Source: a virus. Taken from it: DNA of 23,251 nucleotides. The notes beneath the pieces are model-generated. The model made no database searches, was not told the DNA's origin, and worked only from the letters and a program-made list of their open reading frames with translations. A program made the position numbers and the translations under genes. The stretch is taken from the IMG/VR virus record IMGVR_UViG_3300031746_000180, positions 1 to 23,251 of that record; one strand, written 5' to 3'. Positions 8,202-14,474 of the stretch are shown here, piece after piece. The stretch's first letter is position 1; each line of letters starts with the position of its first letter.

Positions 8202-8375
8202 ATGAACTCAATAAAACCAAAAAAGTTTTACATAAACCCTCAAACAGGGAATGTTTTTTCTGGTGAGAATTGGATTAAATTCCCAGAAAAAGAAAGAAAA
8301 AATATTATTGAAGTTGTATGGAAACCTCCCAGTGCATTCAAAAATATACTTTATTTTTTGAGACTATCCCAATAA
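8202..8375 (+). CDS. Small rightward protein (57 aa), convergent
   Basis: A 57-codon frame, the only rightward gene inside the leftward early block. It reads MNSIKPKKFYINPQTGNVFS, GENWIKFPEKERKNIIEVVW and ends LYFLRLSQ, which has normal coding character. A good promoter ends 21 nt upstream, but there is no clear SD. Its last 12 bases overlap the end of the VRR-NUC gene on the other strand. Function unknown. An overlapping frame starting at 8051 is less likely, as it begins upstream of this promoter and reads like noncoding AT-rich sequence. Confidence 0.45.
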   Translation: MNSIKPKKFYINPQTGNVFSGENWIKFPEKERKNIIEVVWKPPSAFKNILYFLRLSQ

Positions 8376-8759
8376 ATATTTTTCTATCACCTCAACAGCT
8401 TCATCGTAACCAAAAACCACAGTTCCAAAATATCCTCTTTCTGCCGCAAGCAGAATAAATTCAATTTGTTCTTCTGTGGTTGATCTGTTCCCTTTTATTT
8501 TTAGCTCTATTACTGCACCATGATATTTACCCCTAGGCTCAAAAATTAAAAAATCTGGAGTGCCTTTTCTGTACCCCCGGCTCTTTAAAATTTTAGCTTG
8601 ATGTATTTGCAACTTTATATCATTAGGCGCAATCGTAAAAAGACAATCAGGAAATTTTACTTTCATCCATGCTGCAATTTTTATTTGCTCTGTAGTCTCA
8701 TGGTGTTTGTTTTTGTTTTTATACTCAAACGGCCAAGACGAAACAAAATTTTTAACCAT
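8364..8759 (-). CDS. VRR-NUC domain nuclease
   Basis: The predicted protein has 131 residues and the VRR-NUC signature of the PD-(D/E)XK superfamily: an early Glu in HETTEQIKIAAWM, the catalytic Asp in RKGTPDFLIFEPRG, and E-x-K in VIELKIKG, followed by a conserved Q-x-x-F/L-type helix (TEEQIEFILLAAERGY). Stand-alone phage VRR-NUC proteins act on branched DNA such as Holliday junctions or replication intermediates. I chose the ATG at 8759 (SD GGTGAT) over GTG codons at 8768 and 8771, since it places the start 5 nt beyond the upstream stop. It sits in the operon of the Sak4-like ATPase, consistent with a role in recombination-linked replication. Confidence 0.85.
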   Translation of the reverse strand: MVKNFVSSWPFEYKNKNKHHETTEQIKIAAWMKVKFPDCLFTIAPNDIKLQIHQAKILKSRGYRKGTPDFLIFEPRGKYHGAVIELKIKGNRSTTEEQIEFILLAAERGYFGTVVFGYDEAVEVIEKYLLG

Positions 8760-8764
8760 GTTGA

Positions 8765-9211
8765 TCACCACGTTTTTAATTCCACAAACACCGGGATATT
8801 ATACTGCACTCCAAACATTATTATTTTTTCCCCATAACTAAAATTATACATTGCAGAGCCGAAAATGTTTCCAAGCTGGAAATTTACTCCTACAGCACAA
8901 ACCTCAAGACCAAAAAGAGCAGTAATTCCGGCTCCGATTATTGGGCGGTAAACGAATAAATCAATATTACTGTGATTAATTCTGTACATTTCGCAGGTCG
9001 CAGAAACTCCACTAGAGACATTTGGGTAATAGTTCCATTTGCCATTTTTTTTGATTATTGACGTGAGCGATACAGGGACATCCGTTGATAAACCAATCAA
9101 AAATTTTTTGTCTGTTGAGTCTGAAGAAGTTCTTACATGTGATTCTAAAATAACATCTTGCGCATATGCGCATACCACAAAAGCCATTAAAAAAACTATT
9201 GCTTTTTTCAT
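8765..9211 (-). CDS. Exported beta-barrel-like phage protein
   Basis: The gene encodes 148 residues. The ATG at 9211 has AAGGAG 7 nt upstream, so I prefer it to an in-frame ATG at 9241. The N-terminus is a classical signal peptide: MKKAIVFLMAFVVCAYA with cleavage expected before QD. The mature part alternates polar and hydrophobic residues and ends with two strand-like runs, closing in VFVELKTW; an aromatic last residue is typical of outer-membrane barrels. I know no matching family. In a replication operon such a protein is unexpected. It may change the host envelope (for example superinfection exclusion or receptor masking), which is inference. Confidence 0.65.
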   Translation of the reverse strand: MKKAIVFLMAFVVCAYAQDVILESHVRTSSDSTDKKFLIGLSTDVPVSLTSIIKKNGKWNYYPNVSSGVSATCEMYRINHSNIDLFVYRPIIGAGITALFGLEVCAVGVNFQLGNIFGSAMYNFSYGEKIIMFGVQYNIPVFVELKTW

Positions 9212-9222
9212 AATTCTACTCC

Positions 9223-9468
9223 TTATAAAATTTCTTCGCAATATTCACAGTAATTTCCGTTCGTTATTAATTTATGAGGTTTACCTTCTTGACATGGTAG
9301 GGGAAAAGAAAAAAAGTCGAAAACTTTTCTGGAATAATACTTGTATATTTTTTCACACGCGTCACAAGTATGAAAATAAATTTTATTATCCTCGTAAATA
9401 AAACCATCATCTTTAGTTATATAGTTTCCAACGCGACAGTATGGACATTGTATATCGATTATTTCCAT
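9223..9468 (-). CDS. Small zinc-ribbon-like protein (81 aa)
   Basis: Three Cys pairs are visible: CPYC near residue 8, CDAC near residue 36 and CEYC near the end, which suits a zinc-ribbon fold. A shared central pattern (FDFFSFPLPCQEGKPHKL) recurs in the rightward gene at 14475, so the two are paralogues. I chose the ATG at 9468 because it overlaps the end of the upstream 53-residue gene by 10 nt, as in coupled phage genes; an earlier ATG at 9510 has no SD. Function unknown. Confidence 0.6.
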   Translation of the reverse strand: MEIIDIQCPYCRVGNYITKDDGFIYEDNKIYFHTCDACEKIYKYYSRKVFDFFSFPLPCQEGKPHKLITNGNYCEYCEEIL

Positions 9469-9620
9469 ATTTTTTTTTCCATTTGTTTTAAAATTTTTTC
9501 TTTTTCGCATGAATTATTATCAGGATACGTATCAAATATTTTCCGCCAGCAACCAGATGAGTTTTTGCTTGTTACGCACAACTCATCTGGACAAATCTTA
9601 CATTTTATCACTTTGATCAT
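9459..9620 (-). CDS. Small Cys-rich protein (53 aa)
   Basis: This 53-codon gene starts 3 nt after the Sak4-like gene stop and overlaps the next gene. It reads MIKVIKCKICPDELCVTSKN, then SSGCWRKIFDTYPDNNSCEK and a basic end. The pattern C-x2-C-x4-C, then C, then C could hold zinc. It belongs to a group of small Cys-rich early proteins in this window. No family recognised. Confidence 0.55.
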   Translation of the reverse strand: MIKVIKCKICPDELCVTSKNSSGCWRKIFDTYPDNNSCEKEKILKQMEKKIWK

Positions 9621-9623
9621 ATT

Positions 9624-10730
9624 TTACGCTTGAAGAACCTTTAAATTGCTTTCACTAGTTTTTGAGTTCTCGATAATCCAGCTTGAATACCAAGAACTAT
9701 ATCCCGTGCGTAGTATCTCCTCAATTTTTTCTTTGCCAATAAGCAATTCATCTAAACAAAGTGCTTCGATTGCGGTATCTGAGTACGTACCTAGACATCC
9801 CTTTTTAAGAGCGCACTTTGCGATTTTCATCTCCTTTGATGTACCTGGGAAGGTGTTTTCAAGTACGCCTTCGATCTCCTCAACTAAAATTCTTTTGTTG
9901 CGATAATATAACTGTCCCTCATCACTAGGTATAAGGTTTGTTGTGTTAGTAGCTCCAGCAACGTCACCAGTTTTTAAACCCATTAAAAAATCCACCACAG
10001 GCTTGAAATCATTATACGTAGGGTTGATAAATGTTTTTCCGTTGATCAAACCAGACCTGTCTTTCATAATCATTGCGGTATACCATTGTACAATATTACC
10101 ATTCTCAATTTTTTGTTCTGTTGACATCCATATATTCATGTCCGGCTCATACGGTGTCTCGCCTGAGAGTTTAAATTTTACTCCGGACTGCACAAACTCT
10201 TTTTTAGTTTTGCCATTGTCCTGCTCAATCTCTTCCAGGTCATATTTATACCCCCCTCTACCCGTAAACACAACACAACCATCGGCGTCAACGAGAACAT
10301 TGTTAAATTTTTCTTGCCATTCAGGAATGATATTTGCCCAATCTTTCATGGTTAAAAAATTTCGATGCAATCTGTCTTTGTAATCTATTATAAATTGATA
10401 CCAAATTTTAGTCAACGAGTCAATAAAAATATAGTCAACCTCACCGGTATTGAGGTAATGAAAAGCATCCAAAACATCCGCGAGATGAAATGTGTTTTTA
10501 ACAAAAATTTTAATACCATTTTTCTCGAAATAGGGCATCAAAAACCGAGCGCCTTTCTCGTTATCTATAAGCATAATAGGTGCTTGTAATTTTAAATCAA
10601 TGTAGCTACCTGCCACGAAACTTGACGCGGTTTGTGTTTTGCCTGCACCAGCAAAACCGCCAAACGAGACTTTTATAAAATTATTTTTCGCTACTAATTC
10701 ACTTGCAAACTCTGTGAGTTTTAAAAACAT
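9624..10730 (-). CDS. Sak4-like RecA/AAA ATPase (recombination)
   Basis: This 368-residue protein has a Walker A motif GGFAGAGKT at about residues 23-31, an acidic strand IMLIDNEKGARF, a Walker B-like DYIFIDSLTKIW near 100-110, and a sensor-like CVVFTGRG strand near 155. The layout matches the AAA_24 / Sak4 group of phage single-strand-annealing partners (short Rad51-like ATPases). The C-terminal 110 residues are specific and may bind partners. Its start lies inside the end of the upstream Cys-rich gene (10-nt overlap). With the VRR-NUC gene in the same operon it probably handles recombination-dependent replication. Alternative: a related phage P-loop protein used in replication. Confidence 0.8.
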   Translation of the reverse strand: MFLKLTEFASELVAKNNFIKVSFGGFAGAGKTQTASSFVAGSYIDLKLQAPIMLIDNEKGARFLMPYFEKNGIKIFVKNTFHLADVLDAFHYLNTGEVDYIFIDSLTKIWYQFIIDYKDRLHRNFLTMKDWANIIPEWQEKFNNVLVDADGCVVFTGRGGYKYDLEEIEQDNGKTKKEFVQSGVKFKLSGETPYEPDMNIWMSTEQKIENGNIVQWYTAMIMKDRSGLINGKTFINPTYNDFKPVVDFLMGLKTGDVAGATNTTNLIPSDEGQLYYRNKRILVEEIEGVLENTFPGTSKEMKIAKCALKKGCLGTYSDTAIEALCLDELLIGKEKIEEILRTGYSSWYSSWIIENSKTSESNLKVLQA

Positions 10731-10969
10731 TTTTCTACCTCATTTCTTTTTTTAAATTCTTCAATTCGCTGCTCCTTGGATAATAAACGCCTATGATCCA
10801 TCTCGTTTTTTAAATTCTGATATTCGTTTCGTATATAATTTTTTTCGTGACGTGGATTCTCAGAACACAAAGAACATTTTTGTAATTTTTTAGGCTCAGG
10901 GGTACCGGCTTTTCGGGTACTGCCACAATAACTAGAACTGTAGGGGCATTTAAAATAATAATTTATCAT
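10721..10969 (-). CDS. Small Cys-containing protein (82 aa)
   Basis: The N-terminal half carries Cys residues as CPYSSSYC and CSLC, which may bind zinc. The C-terminal half is a charged helix (LLSKEQRIEEFKKRNEVEK). Its end overlaps the ATPase start by 10 nt, so the two are likely made together. AGGAAGG lies about 6 nt before the ATG, and a TATAAT box lies at 11007-11012 inside a dyad (11000-11039). No known family. Confidence 0.6.
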   Translation of the reverse strand: MINYYFKCPYSSSYCGSTRKAGTPEPKKLQKCSLCSENPRHEKNYIRNEYQNLKNEMDHRRLLSKEQRIEEFKKRNEVEKCF

Positions 10970-10999
10970 GTTGACCTTCCTGTTAATAATATTGTTTTA

Positions 11000-11039
11000 T
11001 AGTCTCATTATACTAATATACATTGTTTTTATGAGACTA
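11000..11039 (-). promoter_or_regulatory. Promoter in a TCTCA...TGAGA dyad (site A)
   Basis: Perfect 9-bp arms TAGTCTCAT and ATGAGACTA frame 22 AT-rich bases. On the leftward strand TATAAT (11007-11012) falls next to one arm, and no good -35 is seen. Similar arms occur at 14410-14447 and 17551-17587. This suggests a shared regulator for the promoters of three operons, which is inference. Confidence 0.4.
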
Positions 11040-11058
11040 TGATAAAAATCTCTAAAAG

Positions 11059-11397
11059 TTACAAAAAATTATTAAATATCTCTGATTTTAACCTATTTAG
11101 GGATCTCTCTACAGGCTCAATCCCTGAGTTAATTTCATAATATTCGTCATCACAAACATCTAGAAATATTTCTGTGTTTTCTCTGGAAATATCTTTTATT
11201 ATTGTGATCTTTATTTTTACATCTATATCGTTAGGGTTAACATTGTTTTCAAAAAAAAGACTGTGATTAAAAATTAATCTCCTGTATTCGTCGGAAATAT
11301 TTTCAATCAATCCTGTTTTTTCTTTCTGAGACATTGATTTTATCGCAGGATAATTATTTTCGATCAGCTCATCTTCAAGTTTAATATAAAGTTGCAT
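11059..11397 (-). CDS. Hypothetical early protein (112 aa)
   Basis: A 112-residue acidic protein reading MQLYIKLEDELIENNYPAIK at the start and YYEINSGIEPVERSLNRLK near the end. It has an alpha/beta pattern and no Cys, signal or membrane segment. AAAGGT precedes the ATG by 8 nt. It follows the 54-residue Cys-rich gene in the same leftward operon, downstream of the strongest promoter of the window. Not recognised. Confidence 0.6.
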   Translation of the reverse strand: MQLYIKLEDELIENNYPAIKSMSQKEKTGLIENISDEYRRLIFNHSLFFENNVNPNDIDVKIKITIIKDISRENTEIFLDVCDDEYYEINSGIEPVERSLNRLKSEIFNNFL

Positions 11398-11413
11398 TTA
11401 ATTTTACCTTTTT

Positions 11414-11578
11414 TTAATAGTAGTTAGATTCTGTTTCGTAGAACAAATTATCTGAGTCTATTTCACAATATTTTGGTCTTTTGGGGTTAAAATTTTTGCA
11501 GTCACCTGATTTGTCTTTTTTGCAAATATTTTTGCAGTTTTTACAAACTTCTGAGATAATTTTTTTTTCGCAGTTCAT
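11414..11578 (-). CDS. Small Cys-rich protein (54 aa)
   Basis: This 54-codon gene reads MNCEKKIISEVCKNCKNICK, KDKSGDCKNFNPKRPKYCEI and ends ESNYY. Six Cys residues include C-x2-C-x3-C, so a small metal-binding fold is likely. It is the first gene after promoter copy 3 and its leader, with AGGG before the ATG. Together with the small Cys-rich genes at 7772, 9223, 9459 and 10721 it makes a family-like set in the early region. Function unknown. Confidence 0.65.
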   Translation of the reverse strand: MNCEKKIISEVCKNCKNICKKDKSGDCKNFNPKRPKYCEIDSDNLFYETESNYY

Positions 11579-11586
11579 TTTTTTAC

Positions 11587-11666
11587 CCTTCAATTTTAAG
11601 GTTTGTTGTTTTGAGGTTCGTTTGAACCTCTATATATATTATAACACCATTTCAGATATTTTTCAA
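11587..11666 (-). promoter_or_regulatory. Promoter with two-hairpin leader, copy 3
   Basis: Read leftward: -35 TTGAAA (11661-11666), 17-bp spacer, -10 TATAAT (11638-11643), the best promoter in the window. Then comes a hairpin GAGGTTC/GAACCTC (11613-11630) and CCTT...AAGG (11587-11601) that can cover the ribosome site of the 54-residue gene. It probably drives the leftward early operon down to the ATPase region. Confidence 0.85.
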
Positions 11667-11669
11667 GTG

Positions 11670-11780
11670 TTATTTCGTAACTTGTTTGTTTTCATTGGCT
11701 TCTGACATTTCTTCAATCACCTGCTTAACATCATCAGTATACACCAATGCACAGACTAAACCTTCATTTCTGGAAAAAAA
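11670..11780 (-). pseudogene. C-terminal remnant of a small early gene
   Basis: A frame without a start codon reads FFSRNEGLVCALVYTDDVKQ, then VIEEMSEANENKQVTK and stops at 11670. Its composition is protein-like and its last residues match the end of the 51-residue gene (EANENKRDTK). The front of the gene is missing: a stop lies a few codons upstream, near the start of the 166-bp repeat block. It appears to be the tail of a gene cut off by rearrangement. Confidence 0.4.
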
Positions 11781-11826
11781 ATTTGTGGAAAAGGTTTTGC
11801 GAGATGTATTTTAGTAGTAATTGGGA

Positions 11827-11992
11827 TTTTTGAGAGGTTGTGCCCCAGGGAGCAAGCTCCCTGGGCACGGATAAACCCCCTTAAAAAATTTCACCCGATT
11901 TGTTGATATTAATATATATCATGGGGTGAAAGAAAAGGGTTGGGTTTATTCCTTCTCAAAAAAAAATATTTAATTATTTTTTTTGTAGGAGT
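11827..11992 (+). repeat. 166-bp regulatory repeat, copy 1
   Basis: A 166-bp stretch is nearly identical to 14944-15109; differences are limited to a short segment near 11879-11902. It holds a strong palindrome CCAGGGAGCAAGCTCCCTGG (11845-11864), a second long dyad (11890-11930, TTCACCC to GGGTGAA with inner TGATAT/ATATCA), a T/A-rich run and the AGGAG ribosome site. The palindrome has no T-run, so it is not a normal terminator. Each copy stands directly before an initiator-like gene. It may be a shared promoter/operator or an origin element. With promoter copy 3 and the remnant it fills the gap 11579-12000. Confidence 0.85.
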
Positions 11993-12000
11993 GATGAACC

Positions 12001-13380
12001 ATGATAGTTCGAGAAGAAAAAAAATCACATTACACCATCATCGATAACTCGATTTTACAAAACAAAAATATTTCCAACCATGCGTTTTGTTTGTTGACTA
12101 GACTAATGAGTTTACCCCCAAAATGGAATTTAAACTTTTGGGACATTTTTAGATATTCTAATACCGGAAAAGGCACATGTAGAAAAGCGGTGAGTGAGTT
12201 GGTCTCTATGGGGTATTTTGAGCCTGTCCCATATCGAGATCAGAGAGGTCAGTACGCAGGACTACACTACAATATACACGAAAAACCATGCAATCCGCAA
12301 ACCGCTGATTTTGACACAGTTAATCCGCGTACCGATTTACGGTACACCGTGAAATGGTACGGTAACAAAAGTAATATATATATAAAAGAAAAACAAACAC
12401 TAGAACAAGAAGCTACATATAATGCCGTTGTTTGTTCGGATAAAAAAATTAGAGTACAGGAAACCATCACACCAGTACAGGAAACCATCACACCAGTACA
12501 GGAAACCATCACACTGGTGCAGGAAACCATCATACCAGTTCAGGTCACACCAGTGCAGGAAACACCAGTGAAGGTCGCACCTATACAGGTCGCACAGGAG
12601 CAAAAACCCATCACACAGGAACAAAAATCAGAAAACCAGAAACAATTAAACAGAACTTTTCTTAGAAATAAAATCCGGTTGGAGATGGATCGGAATTCTT
12701 TAAACAGAACTCGCACACCAGAAGTAAAAAACAGTTTTGGTATTGAGCAGGTCAGCAACTCATTAGATTCCATGATGGAAAGTTTAAAAAACAATGTTGC
12801 CGAACAACAAATACAACTTACATCAAATCAACCTATTACAAAGGAGTCTAAACCCATTGAGCACGTTCGGCAGGTCACACCGGTTAACGTCACGCCTAAA
12901 AAACCTATCACAGAAAAGGATTTAGAGGAACTGTCAAAACTTAGTAAAGAATCATCTTCAGACGTGAAAAAGTTGCTTTGGAGATTTCGGTTTGAGTCAT
13001 GTGAGTACATTCGGGCGCAGATCGAGTACTCAAACAAACACAGTAAAACAAATTTCCCTGGATATTTAAATGATTCATTGACAAAGGACTATGCAGGATT
13101 TAACAAAAAGCAGGCAGAAATAAAAGAAAAAGAAACAAAAAAAATTGAAGCCGAGAGAAAAAAGAAAGAAGAGGAGGCGAAAAATCATACAGTTATGGAG
13201 CAAATGAGAGAAAAAGCTCTTTCCATTTTTCGCCGTTTACCTGGAACTGTGCAGCAGGGAATAAAAAATATTTTTGATAAAAACGCTCTTATTCCGTACC
13301 ATGACGACGAGAGTTTTTTGGATTACCTGGAGTTTCAGTTCAAAAAATTCGGTGAGCAGTGGTTTTTTGTCACAGGTTAG
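12001..13380 (+). CDS. Winged-helix replication-initiator-like protein 1
   Basis: This 459-residue protein has AGGAG 10 nt before the ATG. Residues about 10-90 form a winged-helix domain (YTIIDNSILQNKNISNHAFC, LLTRLMSLPPKWNLNFWDIF, GKGTCRKAVSELVSMGYF), as in phage and plasmid replication initiators and DnaD-like proteins. Residues about 150-200 are a low-complexity Val-Gln-Glu-Thr-Pro linker built from 21-bp DNA repeats. A Lys/Glu coiled coil spans about 375-400. The C-terminal 60 residues make a helical domain. It shares its upstream repeat with a second initiator-like gene at 15116. The DNA-binding role is known of the fold; origin binding is inferred. Confidence 0.65.
   Translation: MIVREEKKSHYTIIDNSILQNKNISNHAFCLLTRLMSLPPKWNLNFWDIFRYSNTGKGTCRKAVSELVSMGYFEPVPYRDQRGQYAGLHYNIHEKPCNPQTADFDTVNPRTDLRYTVKWYGNKSNIYIKEKQTLEQEATYNAVVCSDKKIRVQETITPVQETITPVQETITLVQETIIPVQVTPVQETPVKVAPIQVAQEQKPITQEQKSENQKQLNRTFLRNKIRLEMDRNSLNRTRTPEVKNSFGIEQVSNSLDSMMESLKNNVAEQQIQLTSNQPITKESKPIEHVRQVTPVNVTPKKPITEKDLEELSKLSKESSSDVKKLLWRFRFESCEYIRAQIEYSNKHSKTNFPGYLNDSLTKDYAGFNKKQAEIKEKETKKIEAERKKKEEEAKNHTVMEQMREKALSIFRRLPGTVQQGIKNIFDKNALIPYHDDESFLDYLEFQFKKFGEQWFFVTG
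12454..12597 (+). repeat. Iteron-like direct repeats inside initiator gene 1
   Basis: Four 21-bp units beginning GTACAGGAAACCATC (or GTGCAGG) run from 12454 to 12537. They are followed by 15-bp shortened units (GTTCAGG, GTGCAGG, GTGAAGG, ATACAGG). They encode VQETITP-type peptide repeats. Direct repeats in the middle of an initiator gene recall the iterons in lambda O, so this may be an origin. Alternatively they may only be a flexible linker. Confidence 0.75.
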
Positions 13381-13589
13381 TACGGATTGCTTAATAGTTC
13401 AAAAGTGATATTCTCTTATTGTAAACTTGTGTCATTAATACTAGTTTGTATACTCCATGGCCTGAACTACCTAATAAATAATAATTTACGCTCATAACTA
13501 ATATTATAATCAAAATGTCAAAAAATAATATATATTAGTGGTATATTGAGATAGTTGCCATTGTTTTTATTAGGAGATGTAAAAAAATT

Positions 13590-14258
13590 ATGAATATTGG
13601 ATATGCTCGCGTATCGACCTCAGATCAAGTTTTAGATTTGCAAATGGACGCGCTCAACGCAGTCGGTTGTACTAAAATTTTTACAGATGTTTGCTCGGGT
13701 AGACACACTACACCAAAACCCGGTTTTATTTCCGCACTCGATTATATGCGGGCGGGAGATTGCTTGATTGTCTGGAAACTAGACAGGATGTGCAGATCAC
13801 TGCGTACCTTGATCGATATAATAAACAATCTAAACAATAAAGGAATGTTTTTCAAGTCACTTCAGGAAGATTTGAACACCAACTCAACCGCTGGGAAATT
13901 AATATTTCATGTTTTTGGTGCGCTCGCTGAATTTGAGCATGATGTTATTAGGGATCGTTGCCATGCCGGTTTAGTTGCTGCTCGTGCTCGCGGTAGGTTC
14001 GGCGGTAGACCAAGAAAGGTTAACGATTCTAAAATTGTCATACTGAAATCTTTGTTGGCGGATCGCAGGCACTCGATAAGTGATATATGCAAGTCTCTAA
14101 AAATTTCAAGAGCAACTTTATACCGTTACGCCAAAATAAACACTATAGAACTAAATCCTACCTCACCTTCAAGAGAGTTGAGAAATTTTTCTAAAGTGAT
14201 CGAAGAAAATCCTATTGAAAACCCCAGCGAGGTACTATTAAGCCAGGAAAAAAATTAA
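13590..14258 (+). CDS. Small serine recombinase (resolvase/invertase family)
   Basis: This 222-residue protein has the complete catalytic domain: YARVSTSDQ with the catalytic Ser at position 9, the LDRMCRS motif with conserved Arg residues, the FFKSLQEDLNT strand, and AEFEHDVIRDRCHAGL in the long helix. A short helix-turn-helix follows (ILKSLLADRRHSISDICKSL then KISRATLYRY). About 35 residues beyond the usual end are extra and polar. Start: ATG with AGGAGAT upstream. Such enzymes invert or resolve DNA between short dyad sites, or move small elements. Nothing here shows what it acts on; the nearby 166-bp repeats and the tail genes are possible targets. It stands between the two initiator genes. 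Confidence 0.9.
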   Translation: MNIGYARVSTSDQVLDLQMDALNAVGCTKIFTDVCSGRHTTPKPGFISALDYMRAGDCLIVWKLDRMCRSLRTLIDIINNLNNKGMFFKSLQEDLNTNSTAGKLIFHVFGALAEFEHDVIRDRCHAGLVAARARGRFGGRPRKVNDSKIVILKSLLADRRHSISDICKSLKISRATLYRYAKINTIELNPTSPSRELRNFSKVIEENPIENPSEVLLSQEKN

Positions 14259-14282
14259 TTTGAACTGATACACGGGTGAAAA

Positions 14283-14396
14283 ATGCTTTTAAAATTTAAC
14301 ACCTACAACACTCGTCGCAACTTACCGCCGGATCGCCCAACATTGTCCACCGGTGCCCAGATTGATTCTTTCTTAGCTGATTTTCATTTCCAATAA
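14283..14396 (+). CDS. Possible tiny protein (37 aa)
   Basis: A 37-codon frame, MLLKFNTYNTRRNLPPDRPT then LSTGAQIDSFLADFHFQ, begins 5 nt after GGGTG. It could be a real small gene or the leftover of a longer one. Nothing in it is recognisable and no promoter is obvious. Low confidence. Confidence 0.25.
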   Translation: MLLKFNTYNTRRNLPPDRPTLSTGAQIDSFLADFHFQ

Positions 14397-14409
14397 AAAT
14401 TCACTTTTA

Positions 14410-14447
14410 TTGTCTCAAAATGATATATGTTATAAATAATGAGACTA
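14410..14447 (+). promoter_or_regulatory. Promoter in a TCTCA...TGAGA dyad (site B)
   Basis: TTGTCTCA (14410-14417) and ATGAGACTA (14439-14447) resemble the arms of site A. TATAAA (14431-14436) lies between them and could serve as -10 for the zinc-ribbon gene that starts at 14475. A -35 at TTGTCT would leave a short 15-bp spacer. Confidence 0.4.
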
Positions 14448-14474
14448 AATTCTATTTAAAACAGGAGAAAAAAA

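Noticed and set aside
8051-8266. Rightward 71-codon frame
   Set aside because: It begins upstream of the promoter at 8151-8180, and a better coding frame (8202-8375) overlaps it in another phase.
9646-10589. Several rightward frames opposite the Sak4-like gene
   Set aside because: All lie antisense to a gene with intact Walker motifs and have no ribosome sites.
11840-11868. Strong hairpin as transcription terminator
   Set aside because: No T-run follows on either strand; its copy at 14957-14985 is also placed before a gene. Regulatory or origin use is more likely.
12267-12794. Three long leftward frames in initiator gene 1
   Set aside because: They are mirror translations of the 21-bp repeats and linker (Cys/Ser-rich periodic peptides), without SD or context.
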